NCBI RefSeq assembly: GCF_000768705.1
Contig: NZ_AVPJ01000002.1
Span: 186,001-250,000 of the forward strand
Reading direction: 5' to 3'
DNA: 64,000 nt
From: Knoellia sinensis KCTC 19936
GTDB taxonomy: Bacteria > Actinomycetota > Actinomycetes > Actinomycetales > Dermatophilaceae
In this document: positions 26,179 to 34,120 of the stretch, piece by piece
How positions within the stretch are numbered: the stretch's first letter is position 1
Layout of the letters: the number at the start of each line of letters is the position of its first letter
Program-made: the position numbers and the translations under genes
The notes under the pieces: generated by a model
What the model was told of the DNA's origin: nothing
The model's database searches: none
Seen by the model: the letters and a program-made list of their open reading frames with translations, nothing else

Positions 26179-26769
26179 TCAGGCGGCGATGCGCTCGGCC
26201 GCTGCCGCACTGCGCTCGGCGCGGGCCGGGATGAGGCCCGGGTAGGCGGCGTGGACGCCGGCCGCGACGAACGCCGTGACGACGGCCTTGGCGAGGTCAC
26301 CGGGGATGAATGCCGCGGCGATCGTGGTGGCCTTGACGAGGGACACGTCGAGGACGAGTGCCATGCCGACGATGCCGATGGCGTTGAGGGCGATGATGCC
26401 GCCGAGGATGTTGGCCATGACGCCGAGCGTGAGCTTGTAGGGCCGCCCGATGCGCTCGGTGAGCAGGCCGACGAGGAAGGCGGCGATCGGGAAGCCGATG
26501 AGGTAGCCGACGCTCGGCCCGGCGAACACGCCCAGACCGCCGCGGCCGCCGGAGAGGAGCGGGAGACCGACGGCGACGAGCGCGAGGAAGAGCAGCACGG
26601 AGAGTGCGCCGCGCTTCGATCCCAGGATCGCGCCGGCGAGCATGATGCCCATCGACTGCGCGGTGATCGGCACGGCACTGCCGAACGGGGCGAAGGCCGG
26701 GATGAGGCCGAGGGCGGCGATGATTCCGGTGAAGATGGCGATCAGCGCGAGGTCGCGGGACTTGAGCAT
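26179..26769 (-). CDS. bioY: biotin transporter substrate-binding S-component
   Basis: 196 residues, six hydrophobic segments. Starts MLKSRDLALIAIFTGIIAALG; AVPITAQSMGIMLAGAILGSKRG and GVFAGPSVGYLIGFPIAAFLVG match BioY signature regions. It captures biotin and delivers it with BioM/BioN. First gene of the operon. No BirA-type operator was recognised in the 52-bp gap to the MFS gene at 26822. Confidence 0.93.
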   Translation of the reverse strand: MLKSRDLALIAIFTGIIAALGLIPAFAPFGSAVPITAQSMGIMLAGAILGSKRGALSVLLFLALVAVGLPLLSGGRGGLGVFAGPSVGYLIGFPIAAFLVGLLTERIGRPYKLTLGVMANILGGIIALNAIGIVGMALVLDVSLVKATTIAAAFIPGDLAKAVVTAFVAAGVHAAYPGLIPARAERSAAAAERIAA

Positions 26770-26821
26770 GGGACGGAGTGTGCCAGTCCGCCGAGGGCCG
26801 TGGCACCTCCGTCCGGACCAG

Positions 26822-28273
26822 TCAGAGGGCTCGCACGCGTAGCCGGGGCGTGATCGTGAGGGCGATCACGGCCGCAGCGATGGCGATACCCATGAGTACG
26901 GCGAAGAGGCGGCCGTCGAGGCTGTCGTGCCGGGCAGCGATGAGGGCTCCGCCGCCCACCATCGTGAGGGCGCTGCCCAGGCTGGCGCCGATCTGGGATG
27001 CCGCGGTCGCCTGACCCTGCTCGTGCCGCGGAGCGAGCGTGAAGATCTCCGTCGCGAGGCTGGGTGAGGCCAGCCCCATGCCGGTGGCCGCCAGGGCCCA
27101 GCCGGTGAGTCCCGGAACCATCCCGACCACGTCGAGGGCGAGCAGGACCGGGCCGATCCCGCCGATCGCGATGAACGCCAGTCCCAGGCGCACGCGACCG
27201 GCGGCGTCGAGTCGGCTCTGAACGGCATCGAGGCTGTGGACGGCCGACCCCCCGGCCCAGAAGACGCCGGTGACGCTGAGGCTGATGCCCGCGAGGGCTG
27301 GGCCGACGTCGTGCGTCACGTCGAGCATGAGGGGGAGATAACCCCCGATGCCGCCGAACGCGATGACGAGCAGCGTGCGCAGAGCAACAACGGCCGGTAT
27401 GCCGTGTGCCGCGGTGAGCGTTCCGGGTGGCAGTGCCGCTCGGATCGTGACCACGAGCAGAACCGCGCCCATCACGAGGCTGGACAGGCCGGCATACCGA
27501 TGAGGCCCTCCGTCGAAGGCGAGTGGGCCTCCGACGCTGAGAAGCGCGACGGCTCCCGCAAGACCGACGGCGGGGACGAGGGGCTTGTCGCTGTTCGACG
27601 TGCTCGTGCCGTCAGTGGGTGGCCCGCTGACGCGCCGCAGGCCGGGCAGGAGGAGGAGCAGCGCAGGAACGAGAAGGAAGGTCGGCAGGAGGAAGACGAG
27701 TCGCCATCCGACGAGGGACTCGGCGACGCCGGCCGCCCCCGGACCCACAAGGCTCGGCAGGATCCAGGCGGCCGCGAAGGTCGCGAAGACCTTGGCGCGG
27801 AGGTGCTCGGGGAGGGCGCGGGCCGCGAAGACGAGGGTCGAGACGTCGATCAGCCCCTCGGCCACTCCTGAGATGCCGCGCCCGACGATGAACACCGCCA
27901 TCGCGGGGGCGCTCGCGGTGACGACCTGGGCGACGGCGAAGGTGCCCAGACCGGCGAGGAGGACGGCACGCGACCCGATCCGGTCGACCCACCGCCTCGC
28001 CATGGCGACCGCCACCATGAACGTGACCATGGAGGCCGCATTGGCCGGCCCGAACCAGGCCAGCCCGTCGAGCTCCCGGGCTGCGGTCGGAAGGATGCTG
28101 ATCGTGGCGCGGTTCTCGAACGCCCCGAGGGTCACGAGCGCGACGACGCCGACGGCGACCGGGAGGTGCTTGGCACTGAACAGGCGCTCAGGAGTGAGGG
28201 AATCGTCGGTTGTCGACGACACGGTCGTGGTTGTGGGGGAAGGTGCGGCGGCCGTCGAGGTCATGGGCGGCAT
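26822..28273 (-). CDS. MFS transporter, probable SoxR-regulated drug/redox-compound exporter
   Basis: 483 residues with about 14 hydrophobic segments, like DHA2-type multidrug exporters. RWVDRIGSRAVLLAGLGTFAVAQ corresponds to the loop 2-3 motif A (usually GxLaDrxGxrr). The ATG at 28273 or the second one at 28264 may be the start. It is divergent from a soxR gene with a clear SoxR palindrome (28320-28335) between them, so export of redox-active compounds induced by SoxR is the likely role, as known in Streptomyces. Confidence 0.85.
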   Translation of the reverse strand: MPPMTSTAAAPSPTTTTVSSTTDDSLTPERLFSAKHLPVAVGVVALVTLGAFENRATISILPTAARELDGLAWFGPANAASMVTFMVAVAMARRWVDRIGSRAVLLAGLGTFAVAQVVTASAPAMAVFIVGRGISGVAEGLIDVSTLVFAARALPEHLRAKVFATFAAAWILPSLVGPGAAGVAESLVGWRLVFLLPTFLLVPALLLLLPGLRRVSGPPTDGTSTSNSDKPLVPAVGLAGAVALLSVGGPLAFDGGPHRYAGLSSLVMGAVLLVVTIRAALPPGTLTAAHGIPAVVALRTLLVIAFGGIGGYLPLMLDVTHDVGPALAGISLSVTGVFWAGGSAVHSLDAVQSRLDAAGRVRLGLAFIAIGGIGPVLLALDVVGMVPGLTGWALAATGMGLASPSLATEIFTLAPRHEQGQATAASQIGASLGSALTMVGGGALIAARHDSLDGRLFAVLMGIAIAAAVIALTITPRLRVRAL

Positions 28274-28319
28274 CCTGATATCTCAGGCGCACTGGAGATC
28301 AAGCCCGCGGGTCCGGCAT

Positions 28320-28335
28320 CTCAAGTGAACTTGAG
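28320..28335. promoter_or_regulatory. SoxR box
   Basis: CTCAAGT-GA-ACTTGAG, a perfect 7+7 inverted repeat, agrees with the known SoxR site CCTCAAGT-TA-ACTTGAGG except at the centre and one flanking base. It lies between the soxR gene (start 28357) and the divergent MFS gene (start 28273 or 28264), 9 bp upstream of the soxR -10 box. Confidence 0.88.
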
Positions 28336-28344
28336 GTGAACGCC

Positions 28345-28350
28345 TAGGGT
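28345..28350 (+). promoter_or_regulatory. -10 box of leaderless soxR promoter
   Basis: TAGGGT ends 6 nt before the soxR ATG at 28357. The SoxR palindrome lies directly upstream, overlapping the expected -35 position, so autorepression is plausible. Confidence 0.55.
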
Positions 28351-28356
28351 GGGGCC

Positions 28357-28812
28357 ATGGACAAGCACGACCTCCTGCCCATCGGTGACGTCGCTGCCCG
28401 CAGCGGTGTCTCCGTCCCCACCGTCCGCTTCGATGAGGAGCGCGGACTCATCCACAGCGAGAGGAACGCCGGGAACCACCGCCGGTATGGACGGCATACA
28501 TTGCGTCGGATCGCGGTCATCCGCGCAGGGCAACGGTTCGGACTGAGCCTCGCCGAGATCGGGGAGGCGCTCGCGACGTTGCCGACCGACCACCCGCCGA
28601 CCAAGCGGGACTGGACGCGGATGTCGGCGCGGTGGCACGACACCCTGACCGCGCGCATCGAGGCCATGATCGAGGTGCGCGACGGACTCACGGGCTGCAT
28701 CGGCTGCGGGTGTCTGTCGGTGACGACGTGCCCGATCTACAACCCCGGCGACGAGCTCTCGGCCGAAGGCGCGGGGGCCCAGCGCTGGCCGGAGGACGCG
28801 AGGGGCGAGTGA
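28357..28812 (+). CDS. soxR: redox-sensing MerR-family regulator SoxR
   Basis: 151 residues. MerR helix-turn-helix at 6-45 (LLPIGDVAARSGVSVPTVRFDEERGLI). The [2Fe-2S] ligands C114, C117, C119 and C125 appear in CIGCGCLSVTTC, the CX2CXCX5C arrangement diagnostic for SoxR. A small change from the usual VSxxTLRFYE (here VPTVRFDEE) is notable. Oxidation of the cluster by redox-cycling compounds activates target promoters; the facing MFS exporter is the obvious target. Start has no ribosome binding site and a -10 box close by. Confidence 0.95.
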   Translation: MDKHDLLPIGDVAARSGVSVPTVRFDEERGLIHSERNAGNHRRYGRHTLRRIAVIRAGQRFGLSLAEIGEALATLPTDHPPTKRDWTRMSARWHDTLTARIEAMIEVRDGLTGCIGCGCLSVTTCPIYNPGDELSAEGAGAQRWPEDARGE

Positions 28813-28843
28813 GCCGCGCTGAGGTCAACCCCGGGCTGGCGTG

Positions 28844-28953
28844 CCGAACTCACCCAATAGGACGGACCCGTACCGAACTCACCCAATAGGACGGACTCGG
28901 ACCGAACTCACCCAATAGGACGGACTCGTACCGAACTCACCCAATAAGACGGT
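28844..28953. repeat. 29-bp tandem repeat array (3.8 copies) between soxR and purC
   Basis: Units start CCGAACTCACCCAATAGGAC at 28844, 28873, 28902 and 28931, exact 29-bp period with one or two substitutions; the last copy is truncated and changed (AATAAGAC). Units are contiguous with no spacers, so this is not a CRISPR. It ends 56 bp before the purC start, so it may act as a repeated operator or be a variable-number repeat. Confidence 0.85.
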
Positions 28954-28995
28954 TCGGGGACATGAGTGGGGTGAAGTGTCGGGGGGAGTGGCTGC

Positions 28996-29001
28996 GAGAA
29001 T
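28996..29001 (+). promoter_or_regulatory. -10 box of possible leaderless purC promoter
   Basis: GAGAAT followed by CTGCGAC (7 nt) and the ATG at 29009. It lies 43 bp after the tandem array, so the array covers the region upstream of the -35. Confidence 0.4.
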
Positions 29002-29008
29002 CTGCGAC

Positions 29009-29890
29009 ATGACTTCGGACGCTCCGCTCGAGATCCCCGGATTTGCGCACCTCTACTCCGGCAAGGTTCGAGACCTCTATGTCCCGGACGGGCGCGACGA
29101 CCAGTTGCTGCTCGTCGCGTCCGACCGGATCTCGGCGTTCGACTTCATCCTCGACCCGCCGATCCCGGACAAGGGCGCGGTGCTGACCCAGCTGTCGCTG
29201 TGGTGGTTCGAGCAACTGGCCGACCTCGTGCCGAACCACGTCGTGTCGACCGACGTGCCGGACGTGGTCCAAGGGCGCGCAGTGCTCGTGCAGCGTCTCG
29301 AGATGGTGCCGGTGGAGTGTGTGGCTCGCGCCTATCTGACGGGCGGCGGGCTGCGCGAATACCAAGCGGACGGCACCGTGAGCGGGCTGGAACTCCCGGA
29401 GGGGCTGCGCGACGGCGACCGGTTCGACGTGCCGATCTTCACGGCGTCCACGAAGGCCCCGGTCGGGGAGCACGACGAGCCGATGCCCTACGAGGATGTC
29501 GAGGCCGCCGTCGGCACTGCGCGAGCGGCCGAGCTGCGCGACATCACGACGCGGATCCTCACTCGTGGCAACGAGATCGCCGCCGAGCGCGGCATCCTCA
29601 TCGCGGACACCAAGGTCGAGTTCGGCGTCGATGCGACTGGTGGCCTGGTGCTGGCCGACGAGGTGCTCACCCCCGACTCGTCCCGGTTCTGGCCGGCCGA
29701 CCAGTGGGAGCCGGGGCACACGCAGCCGAGCTTCGACAAGGAGTTCGTGCGCGAGTGGCTGCTGTCGCCCGAGAGCGGCTGGTCGAAGTCGTCCGGGGAG
29801 GCGCCGCCGGCGTTGCCGATCGAGGTGGTCGAGCGGACGCGGGCGAAGTATGTCGAGGCCTACGAGCGCCTCACCGGCCGCACCTTCTGA
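29009..29890 (+). CDS. purC: phosphoribosylaminoimidazole-succinocarboxamide synthase
   Basis: Converts CAIR, aspartate and ATP to SAICAR in purine synthesis. 293 residues from ATG 29009; the frame extends to 28976 but conserved sequence begins later (FAHLYSGKVRDLYVP). Family motifs: LLVASDRISAFDFIL, RLEMVPVECVARAYLTGGG, GFDVP-like segment DRFDVPIFTAS, IADTKVEFGVD and DEVLTPDSSRFWP. About 290-300 residues is the longer SAICAR synthetase type usual in actinobacteria. Stands alone after soxR. Confidence 0.97.
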   Translation: MTSDAPLEIPGFAHLYSGKVRDLYVPDGRDDQLLLVASDRISAFDFILDPPIPDKGAVLTQLSLWWFEQLADLVPNHVVSTDVPDVVQGRAVLVQRLEMVPVECVARAYLTGGGLREYQADGTVSGLELPEGLRDGDRFDVPIFTASTKAPVGEHDEPMPYEDVEAAVGTARAAELRDITTRILTRGNEIAAERGILIADTKVEFGVDATGGLVLADEVLTPDSSRFWPADQWEPGHTQPSFDKEFVREWLLSPESGWSKSSGEAPPALPIEVVERTRAKYVEAYERLTGRTF

Positions 29891-29957
29891 TCGTTTTTCC
29901 GCGAGACTAAACCTCGGGAGACGCGCACAGCGTCTGCACGGGTATGGGGTACTGGTC

Positions 29958-30530
29958 ATGACGCGAGACGAGACGGACGCACGCTTCAGCGTTTTCGCTG
30001 CCGAAGCGATCGTTCGCCTGCGCCCCCTGGCACATGCCACGGCGCGAGACGCCCACCGCGCTGACGATCTCGTCCAGACAACCCTCGAGAAGATGTATGC
30101 CGCGTGGCCGCGGATCGAGCGCACCGCGTCCGATCCCATGGCCTATGCCCGGACAGTGCTCGTGCGGTCGCTGATCTCCGAGCGGCGACGACTGTCCTGG
30201 AGTCGCGAGGTTCTCGTCGATGCCGGGTTCTCGAGCGCGAACCTCGCCGCTGAGCGCGCGCCGGACCATGGCGAGGCGGTGTCAGCGCGCTTGGCACTCC
30301 ATGAAGCATTGAGGCGGCTGCCACCACGCCAGCGGATGGCCGTCGTCCTGCGACATCTCGAGGACCTGTCCGTCGAGGAGGTGTCCCGACTCATGAACTG
30401 TTCGCCGGGCACGGTCAAGAGCGCGACGAACGCGGGCGTGCGAGCGCTGCGCTCACTCCTCGCTGACGACGTGTTGAACGGGGACGACGTGTTGAACGGG
30501 GACGACGTGATGAACGGAGTTGACCGATGA
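29958..30530 (+). CDS. ECF RNA polymerase sigma factor (SigE-like 70 family)
   Basis: 190 residues from ATG 29958. Region 2 lies at about 10-80 (RLRPLAHATARDAHRADDLVQTTLEKMYAAWPRI) and region 4 at about 110-165 (LPPRQRMAVVLRHLEDLSVEEVSRLMNCSPGTVKSATNAGVRALR). The C-terminal tail contains three tandem DDVLNG/DDVMNG hexapeptides encoded by an 18-bp DNA repeat (30466-30519), unusual for the family. The next gene, a single-span membrane protein overlapping by 4 bp, is the candidate anti-sigma partner. Confidence 0.9.
   Translation: MTRDETDARFSVFAAEAIVRLRPLAHATARDAHRADDLVQTTLEKMYAAWPRIERTASDPMAYARTVLVRSLISERRRLSWSREVLVDAGFSSANLAAERAPDHGEAVSARLALHEALRRLPPRQRMAVVLRHLEDLSVEEVSRLMNCSPGTVKSATNAGVRALRSLLADDVLNGDDVLNGDDVMNGVDR
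30466..30519 (+). repeat. 18-bp in-frame minisatellite at the sigma factor C-terminus
   Basis: GACGACGTGTTGAACGGG at 30466-30483 and 30484-30501 are identical; 30502-30519 differs at two positions. Each encodes DDVLNG or DDVMNG. The multiple of three keeps the frame if copy number changes, and the last copy carries part of the downstream start region. Confidence 0.85.
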
Positions 30531-31282
30531 CGAACGACCTACTTTCCGAGCGCGCTCAGGACGAGTATCGCGAGGTGCCCCGGCCCGGCTTCTCCGTCGA
30601 GGACCTCCTGCGTGGGGGTCGCCGCCGGATCCGGCGACGCCGGGCTGTCCGAGGGGTGGGCGTCGTCGCTGCCGTCGCAGCGGTCGCCCTCGCAGCAGGA
30701 CCCGGTCTGGCGCTTCTCCGAGACACCCCTGGAACGACGTTGCCCGGTGGGCCGGCCTCACCGACTCCCACGTCGACCGTCTCGGTCGGCTGCCTGAAGC
30801 CGTCGGACCTCGCCGGGTGCGACGCGCGGATCCGGGCGTGGGCTGCCGGGTCCAAAGGAACGTGGGACCTCAGCCAGAGCGAGTTCGAGGTCGTGACGCC
30901 CAGTCAGCCGGAGAACGTTCGCTCCATCTCGGTGACGCGTGACCGTCGTCCCGAGGGCGGTCGCATCACTGAGTACCTCCAGATCAGCCTCGTCCCCGGA
31001 GACTTCGAACTTCACGAGGAGCTCCCTGAACTCCGCTTCCCCCCCGACCCGCCGGATGCGCTGTCGGATGGGTCCCCGATCCGAATCGCGCCCATGGCTC
31101 CCGAGACTCACATGGAGGGAACGGTGCTCGAGGCGGTCGATGGCCGTCGTGCCGCCGTGATGATCCTCCTCAAATCCGATGACACCAGCACGAACACGCT
31201 GACTCCTGGGATGGCGCCCCTTCCGGAGGGGTGGGATGAGGACGTGCGGGCCCTGCTGGAGGCCCTGATCGCGCCGCGCTGA
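30527..31282 (+). CDS. single-span membrane protein, partner of ECF sigma factor
   Basis: 251 residues, ATG overlapping the sigma stop (ATGA). A cytoplasmic N-terminus of about 38 residues (MTNDLLSERAQDEYREVPRPGFSVEDLLRGG) ends in an Arg cluster (RRRIRRRRAVRG), followed by one transmembrane helix (about 39-63) and a Thr/Pro linker. The extracytoplasmic domain is unrecognised. The layout fits anti-sigma-like proteins that follow SigE-type factors, but no zinc-binding HxxxCxxC is present. Regulation of the sigma factor is therefore inference. Confidence 0.65.
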   Translation: MTNDLLSERAQDEYREVPRPGFSVEDLLRGGRRRIRRRRAVRGVGVVAAVAAVALAAGPGLALLRDTPGTTLPGGPASPTPTSTVSVGCLKPSDLAGCDARIRAWAAGSKGTWDLSQSEFEVVTPSQPENVRSISVTRDRRPEGGRITEYLQISLVPGDFELHEELPELRFPPDPPDALSDGSPIRIAPMAPETHMEGTVLEAVDGRRAAVMILLKSDDTSTNTLTPGMAPLPEGWDEDVRALLEALIAPR

Positions 31283-31308
31283 GCACCGGGTCATCGTGCT
31301 CCTCGGGC

Positions 31309-31314
31309 TACGGT
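31309..31314 (+). promoter_or_regulatory. -10 box of leaderless methyltransferase promoter
   Basis: TACGGT followed by CGTGGA (6 nt) and the ATG at 31321. Confidence 0.45.
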
Positions 31315-31320
31315 CGTGGA

Positions 31321-31989
31321 ATGAGCACTGAACCGCGGCGCTGGCAGACCGAGGCTGACCGGCTCGCCAACGCGAGTCTTGAGAAGGGCGATCCGACGGG
31401 GTGGTTCGAGCAGCTCTATGCCGCGGGTGAGTCGGGCGCGGTCACGATGGCGTGGGACCACTCGGAGCCCCACTCCCTGCTCGCTGACTGGACCAATGCG
31501 GGCGCCGTGGATGGGACGGGCAAGCGTGCCGTTGTCGTCGGATGCGGACTGGGGGCCGGCGCGGAGCACGTGGCCGGGCTGGGTTTCGCGACGACCGGTT
31601 TCGACCTGTCGCCAACGGCGATCCGCACGGCGAAGTCACGCAACCCCGAGTCGTCGGTCGACTTCCGCGTGGCCGACCTCTTCGAGCTGCCCGACGACTG
31701 GCGACGCTCGTTCGACCTCGTGGTGGAGATCTACACCGTTCAGGCCCTGCCGAGAGATCTGCGCGAGCAGACGGTCGGAGCCGTGGTCGACCTGGTTGCG
31801 CCGGGGGGTGCGCTGCTGGCGATCCAAGGCGTGCGTGCGCCTGACGACGACGGGTCCGGACCGCCTTGGCCACTGACGCGCGACGAGATCGAGCTGTTCT
31901 CGGGCTCCGGGCTCCGCAGGGTCGCCCTTGAGAAGCTCCGTGACGCACAGGGCTTCACTGACTGGCGGGCCGAGTTCACTCGGGGCTGA
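31321..31989 (+). CDS. class I SAM-dependent methyltransferase (thiopurine-methyltransferase-like)
   Basis: 222 residues. The AdoMet-binding glycine loop is VVVGCGLGAGAEHVAGLG near 70-87, acidic motif II in TTGFDLSPTAIRTAKSR, and the post-I region VDFRVADLFELPD. The N-terminal W-rich region (GWFEQLYAAGES) and the APGGALLAIQG strand fit the TPMT/TehB group. The acceptor substrate is not predictable. Single gene with its own promoter. Confidence 0.85.
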   Translation: MSTEPRRWQTEADRLANASLEKGDPTGWFEQLYAAGESGAVTMAWDHSEPHSLLADWTNAGAVDGTGKRAVVVGCGLGAGAEHVAGLGFATTGFDLSPTAIRTAKSRNPESSVDFRVADLFELPDDWRRSFDLVVEIYTVQALPRDLREQTVGAVVDLVAPGGALLAIQGVRAPDDDGSGPPWPLTRDEIELFSGSGLRRVALEKLRDAQGFTDWRAEFTRG

Positions 31990-32066
31990 GCGCGTTCCAT
32001 GACTTTCGGGCTGCGTCAGGATCCGCAACCACCTGATCCAACGCACGATCTGCGAGACCATGAGTC

Positions 32067-33614
32067 ATGCTGCGGGACAAGCCTGCGGTGGGGCCGGGGC
32101 CACGTCTGGCCGCGCTGGCCGTGGGGATTCTGGCTGTCGCGTCGATCGGTGCGGCTGTTCCGCCGAGTTCGACCGGCTCACCCGGCCGCACGGGTGCACC
32201 GGCGCGTGTGGGTGCGTCCCCGGCCAGCGCAGACGAGATTCGGCGGTTCATCGACGCGCGTGCCGAGGCCATGCGCCTGCCCAGCCTCGCCGTCGTCGTC
32301 ATCAAGGATGGAGAGCCCTTCGTCGAGCACTACGTCGGCGGGGCCGACGGGGCCACCCCCTACTTCTTGGGCTCGACCTCGAAGCAGTTCACGGGATTCG
32401 CCATCCAGGCACTCATCGCAGACGGTCGCCTGAACCTTGAGGACACCCTCGGCGACCTCCTGCCGGAGTTCGAGCAGGCCTCCGCCGATGCGCGCTCCGT
32501 CACCGTCCGCCAACTACTGGGCCATACGTCGGGCTGGTCGCAGGCGACCGGGTTGCGGAAGTGGGGCTGGTTCGCCGGGGCTCCGGACTCGATTCGAGGG
32601 GAGGCCGCCGCAATCGCCGACACGGCGCTTGTGCGTGCACCGGGGGCTGAGTTCGAGTACACCAACACCGGCTACGACCTCCTCGGTGCCGTCATCGAGG
32701 AGGTGACGGGTACGGCATACGCCACAGCCTTGAAGGAACTGGTCATCACGCCCATGGGACTGACGCGGACGACCGGGGACATGTCGGAGGCGGAGGCCTG
32801 GGGAGTGGCGGGCGACCACTACACGTGGTTCGGCACGTTCACTCGACCCACTCCTGCGCCGCATCCGGCCGGGGGAGTCCCCTCGGCGCTCGTCGTCTCG
32901 AGCGCCGATGACCTGACTCGGCTGATCAGGGCCCACCTCGGCACGTCGGAGACCGACGTCGCGGGCCCGGTGCTGGAAGCCGCGCGGAGGCCGCACTCGC
33001 GCGTCAATGAGTTCGTCGAGTACGGCAGTGGCTGGTTCGTCCGTGATCTGTGGGAGGCGACTCCACCTGGCGGGGACTGGCGCACGGCCACCCTGCCGGC
33101 CTGCCTTGAGCATGACGGCTCGATCGACCGATCGATGACCACGATGATCGTGTGCCCGGACGCGGGCCTGGGTGTCGTCGCCCTGACGAACGTCGGTGCG
33201 GCGCCCGACGAGTTCAGGCTGCAGCGGTTGCGCAGTGAACTGGTCCATCAGCTGCTCGGCACCGAGATTGGTCCGAGGCCGAGCGACTTCCTCGTGGACC
33301 GGGCGACCTGGATCCTCGTCGGGCTCCCCGTGCTGCACGCAGCCCTGGTCGGGTCCTGGATCGTCGCTCGCCGTCGTGGTCGACGTGGCTGGCCCGTCCT
33401 CCTCCTTGGGGGACTGGCACTCGCGTTCTCAGCCGCTGTGCTGTGGCTTGCCCTCATCCACATTCCTCGTCGTGACGGGACCCTGAGAACGCTGCGCTCA
33501 CTGTGGACGACGGTGCCCGACCTCGGCGTCGTCTCGATCATCTCGGTGGGCTTCACCGTGGTTGCGGTCTGGCTTGCCCTCCGCTCGGCACGGGAGCACC
33601 GCTCGTCGCAGTGA
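32067..33614 (+). CDS. membrane-anchored serine hydrolase, beta-lactamase/esterase class C fold
   Basis: 515 residues. An N-terminal hydrophobic segment (LAALAVGILAVASIGAAV) precedes the extracytoplasmic catalytic domain. The SxxK motif is STSKQF near residue 108 and the YxN motif is YTNTGY near 200, as in PF00144 penicillin-binding-protein-like hydrolases. The C-terminus has three hydrophobic helices (WILVGLPVLHAALVGSWIV and two more), so the enzyme is tethered at both ends. It may be an esterase or D-amino-acid peptidase; specificity unknown. Confidence 0.85.
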   Translation: MLRDKPAVGPGPRLAALAVGILAVASIGAAVPPSSTGSPGRTGAPARVGASPASADEIRRFIDARAEAMRLPSLAVVVIKDGEPFVEHYVGGADGATPYFLGSTSKQFTGFAIQALIADGRLNLEDTLGDLLPEFEQASADARSVTVRQLLGHTSGWSQATGLRKWGWFAGAPDSIRGEAAAIADTALVRAPGAEFEYTNTGYDLLGAVIEEVTGTAYATALKELVITPMGLTRTTGDMSEAEAWGVAGDHYTWFGTFTRPTPAPHPAGGVPSALVVSSADDLTRLIRAHLGTSETDVAGPVLEAARRPHSRVNEFVEYGSGWFVRDLWEATPPGGDWRTATLPACLEHDGSIDRSMTTMIVCPDAGLGVVALTNVGAAPDEFRLQRLRSELVHQLLGTEIGPRPSDFLVDRATWILVGLPVLHAALVGSWIVARRRGRRGWPVLLLGGLALAFSAAVLWLALIHIPRRDGTLRTLRSLWTTVPDLGVVSIISVGFTVVAVWLALRSAREHRSSQ

Positions 33615-33622
33615 AGTCGTGG

Positions 33623-34063
33623 TCACCCGGGCAGGTCGGCCTCGAGGACGGCCATGGGGATCGTGCGGCGCGCCTTGAGGGCAAAGCGTTCGACCTCCGG
33701 TGCCTCACGCAGGACGTAGGCCCACTCGTCGGCGAGTTCGGTGCCACGGAGTTCGCGCGGGTGGCAGGTGAAGTGACCGCCTCGCACCTGGACGTCGACC
33801 GTGCCCCCGGCAGCCTCGACCGCCCGCACGTTGCGGAACCAGTCCGGATCTGTGAGGGAGCCGCTCCCGGTGCCCCAGACGAGGAAGCCGCCGTCGTGCA
33901 TCAGGTAGCGGACGCAGGTCGAGCGGGGTTTGCCTGTCCGGCGACCCGGCGACGTGAGGAGCAGCACCGTGACCTTCTTGCTGCCGCTCGCGAGGCGCCC
34001 GTCGAGCGTTCTGTACATCCAGACGCCGATGCGTCCTCCGGTCCGGGTCAACGTCTTGTTCAT
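33623..34063 (-). CDS. deazaflavin (F420)-dependent nitroreductase family protein
   Basis: 146 residues from ATG 34063, preceded by AGGAGG. The split-barrel Ddn/DUF385 family pattern is clear: TVLLLTSPGRRTGKPRSTCVRYLMHDGGFLVWGTGSGSLTDPDWFRNV, with the GRRTGK.R segment binding F420 phosphate. RGTELADEWAYVLREAPE corresponds to the C-terminal helix. Substrates in this family range from menaquinone to nitroimidazoles. It supports an F420-producing host. Confidence 0.9.
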   Translation of the reverse strand: MNKTLTRTGGRIGVWMYRTLDGRLASGSKKVTVLLLTSPGRRTGKPRSTCVRYLMHDGGFLVWGTGSGSLTDPDWFRNVRAVEAAGGTVDVQVRGGHFTCHPRELRGTELADEWAYVLREAPEVERFALKARRTIPMAVLEADLPG

Positions 34064-34120
34064 GGCGGCACCTCCTGCGTGCTTCAAGGTTCCTCCCGCG
34101 AGGTCGGCACGCACAAGGGG

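Noticed and set aside
28844-28953. Possible CRISPR array
   Set aside because: The 29-bp units are directly contiguous with no unique spacers and no cas genes are nearby; it is a tandem repeat.
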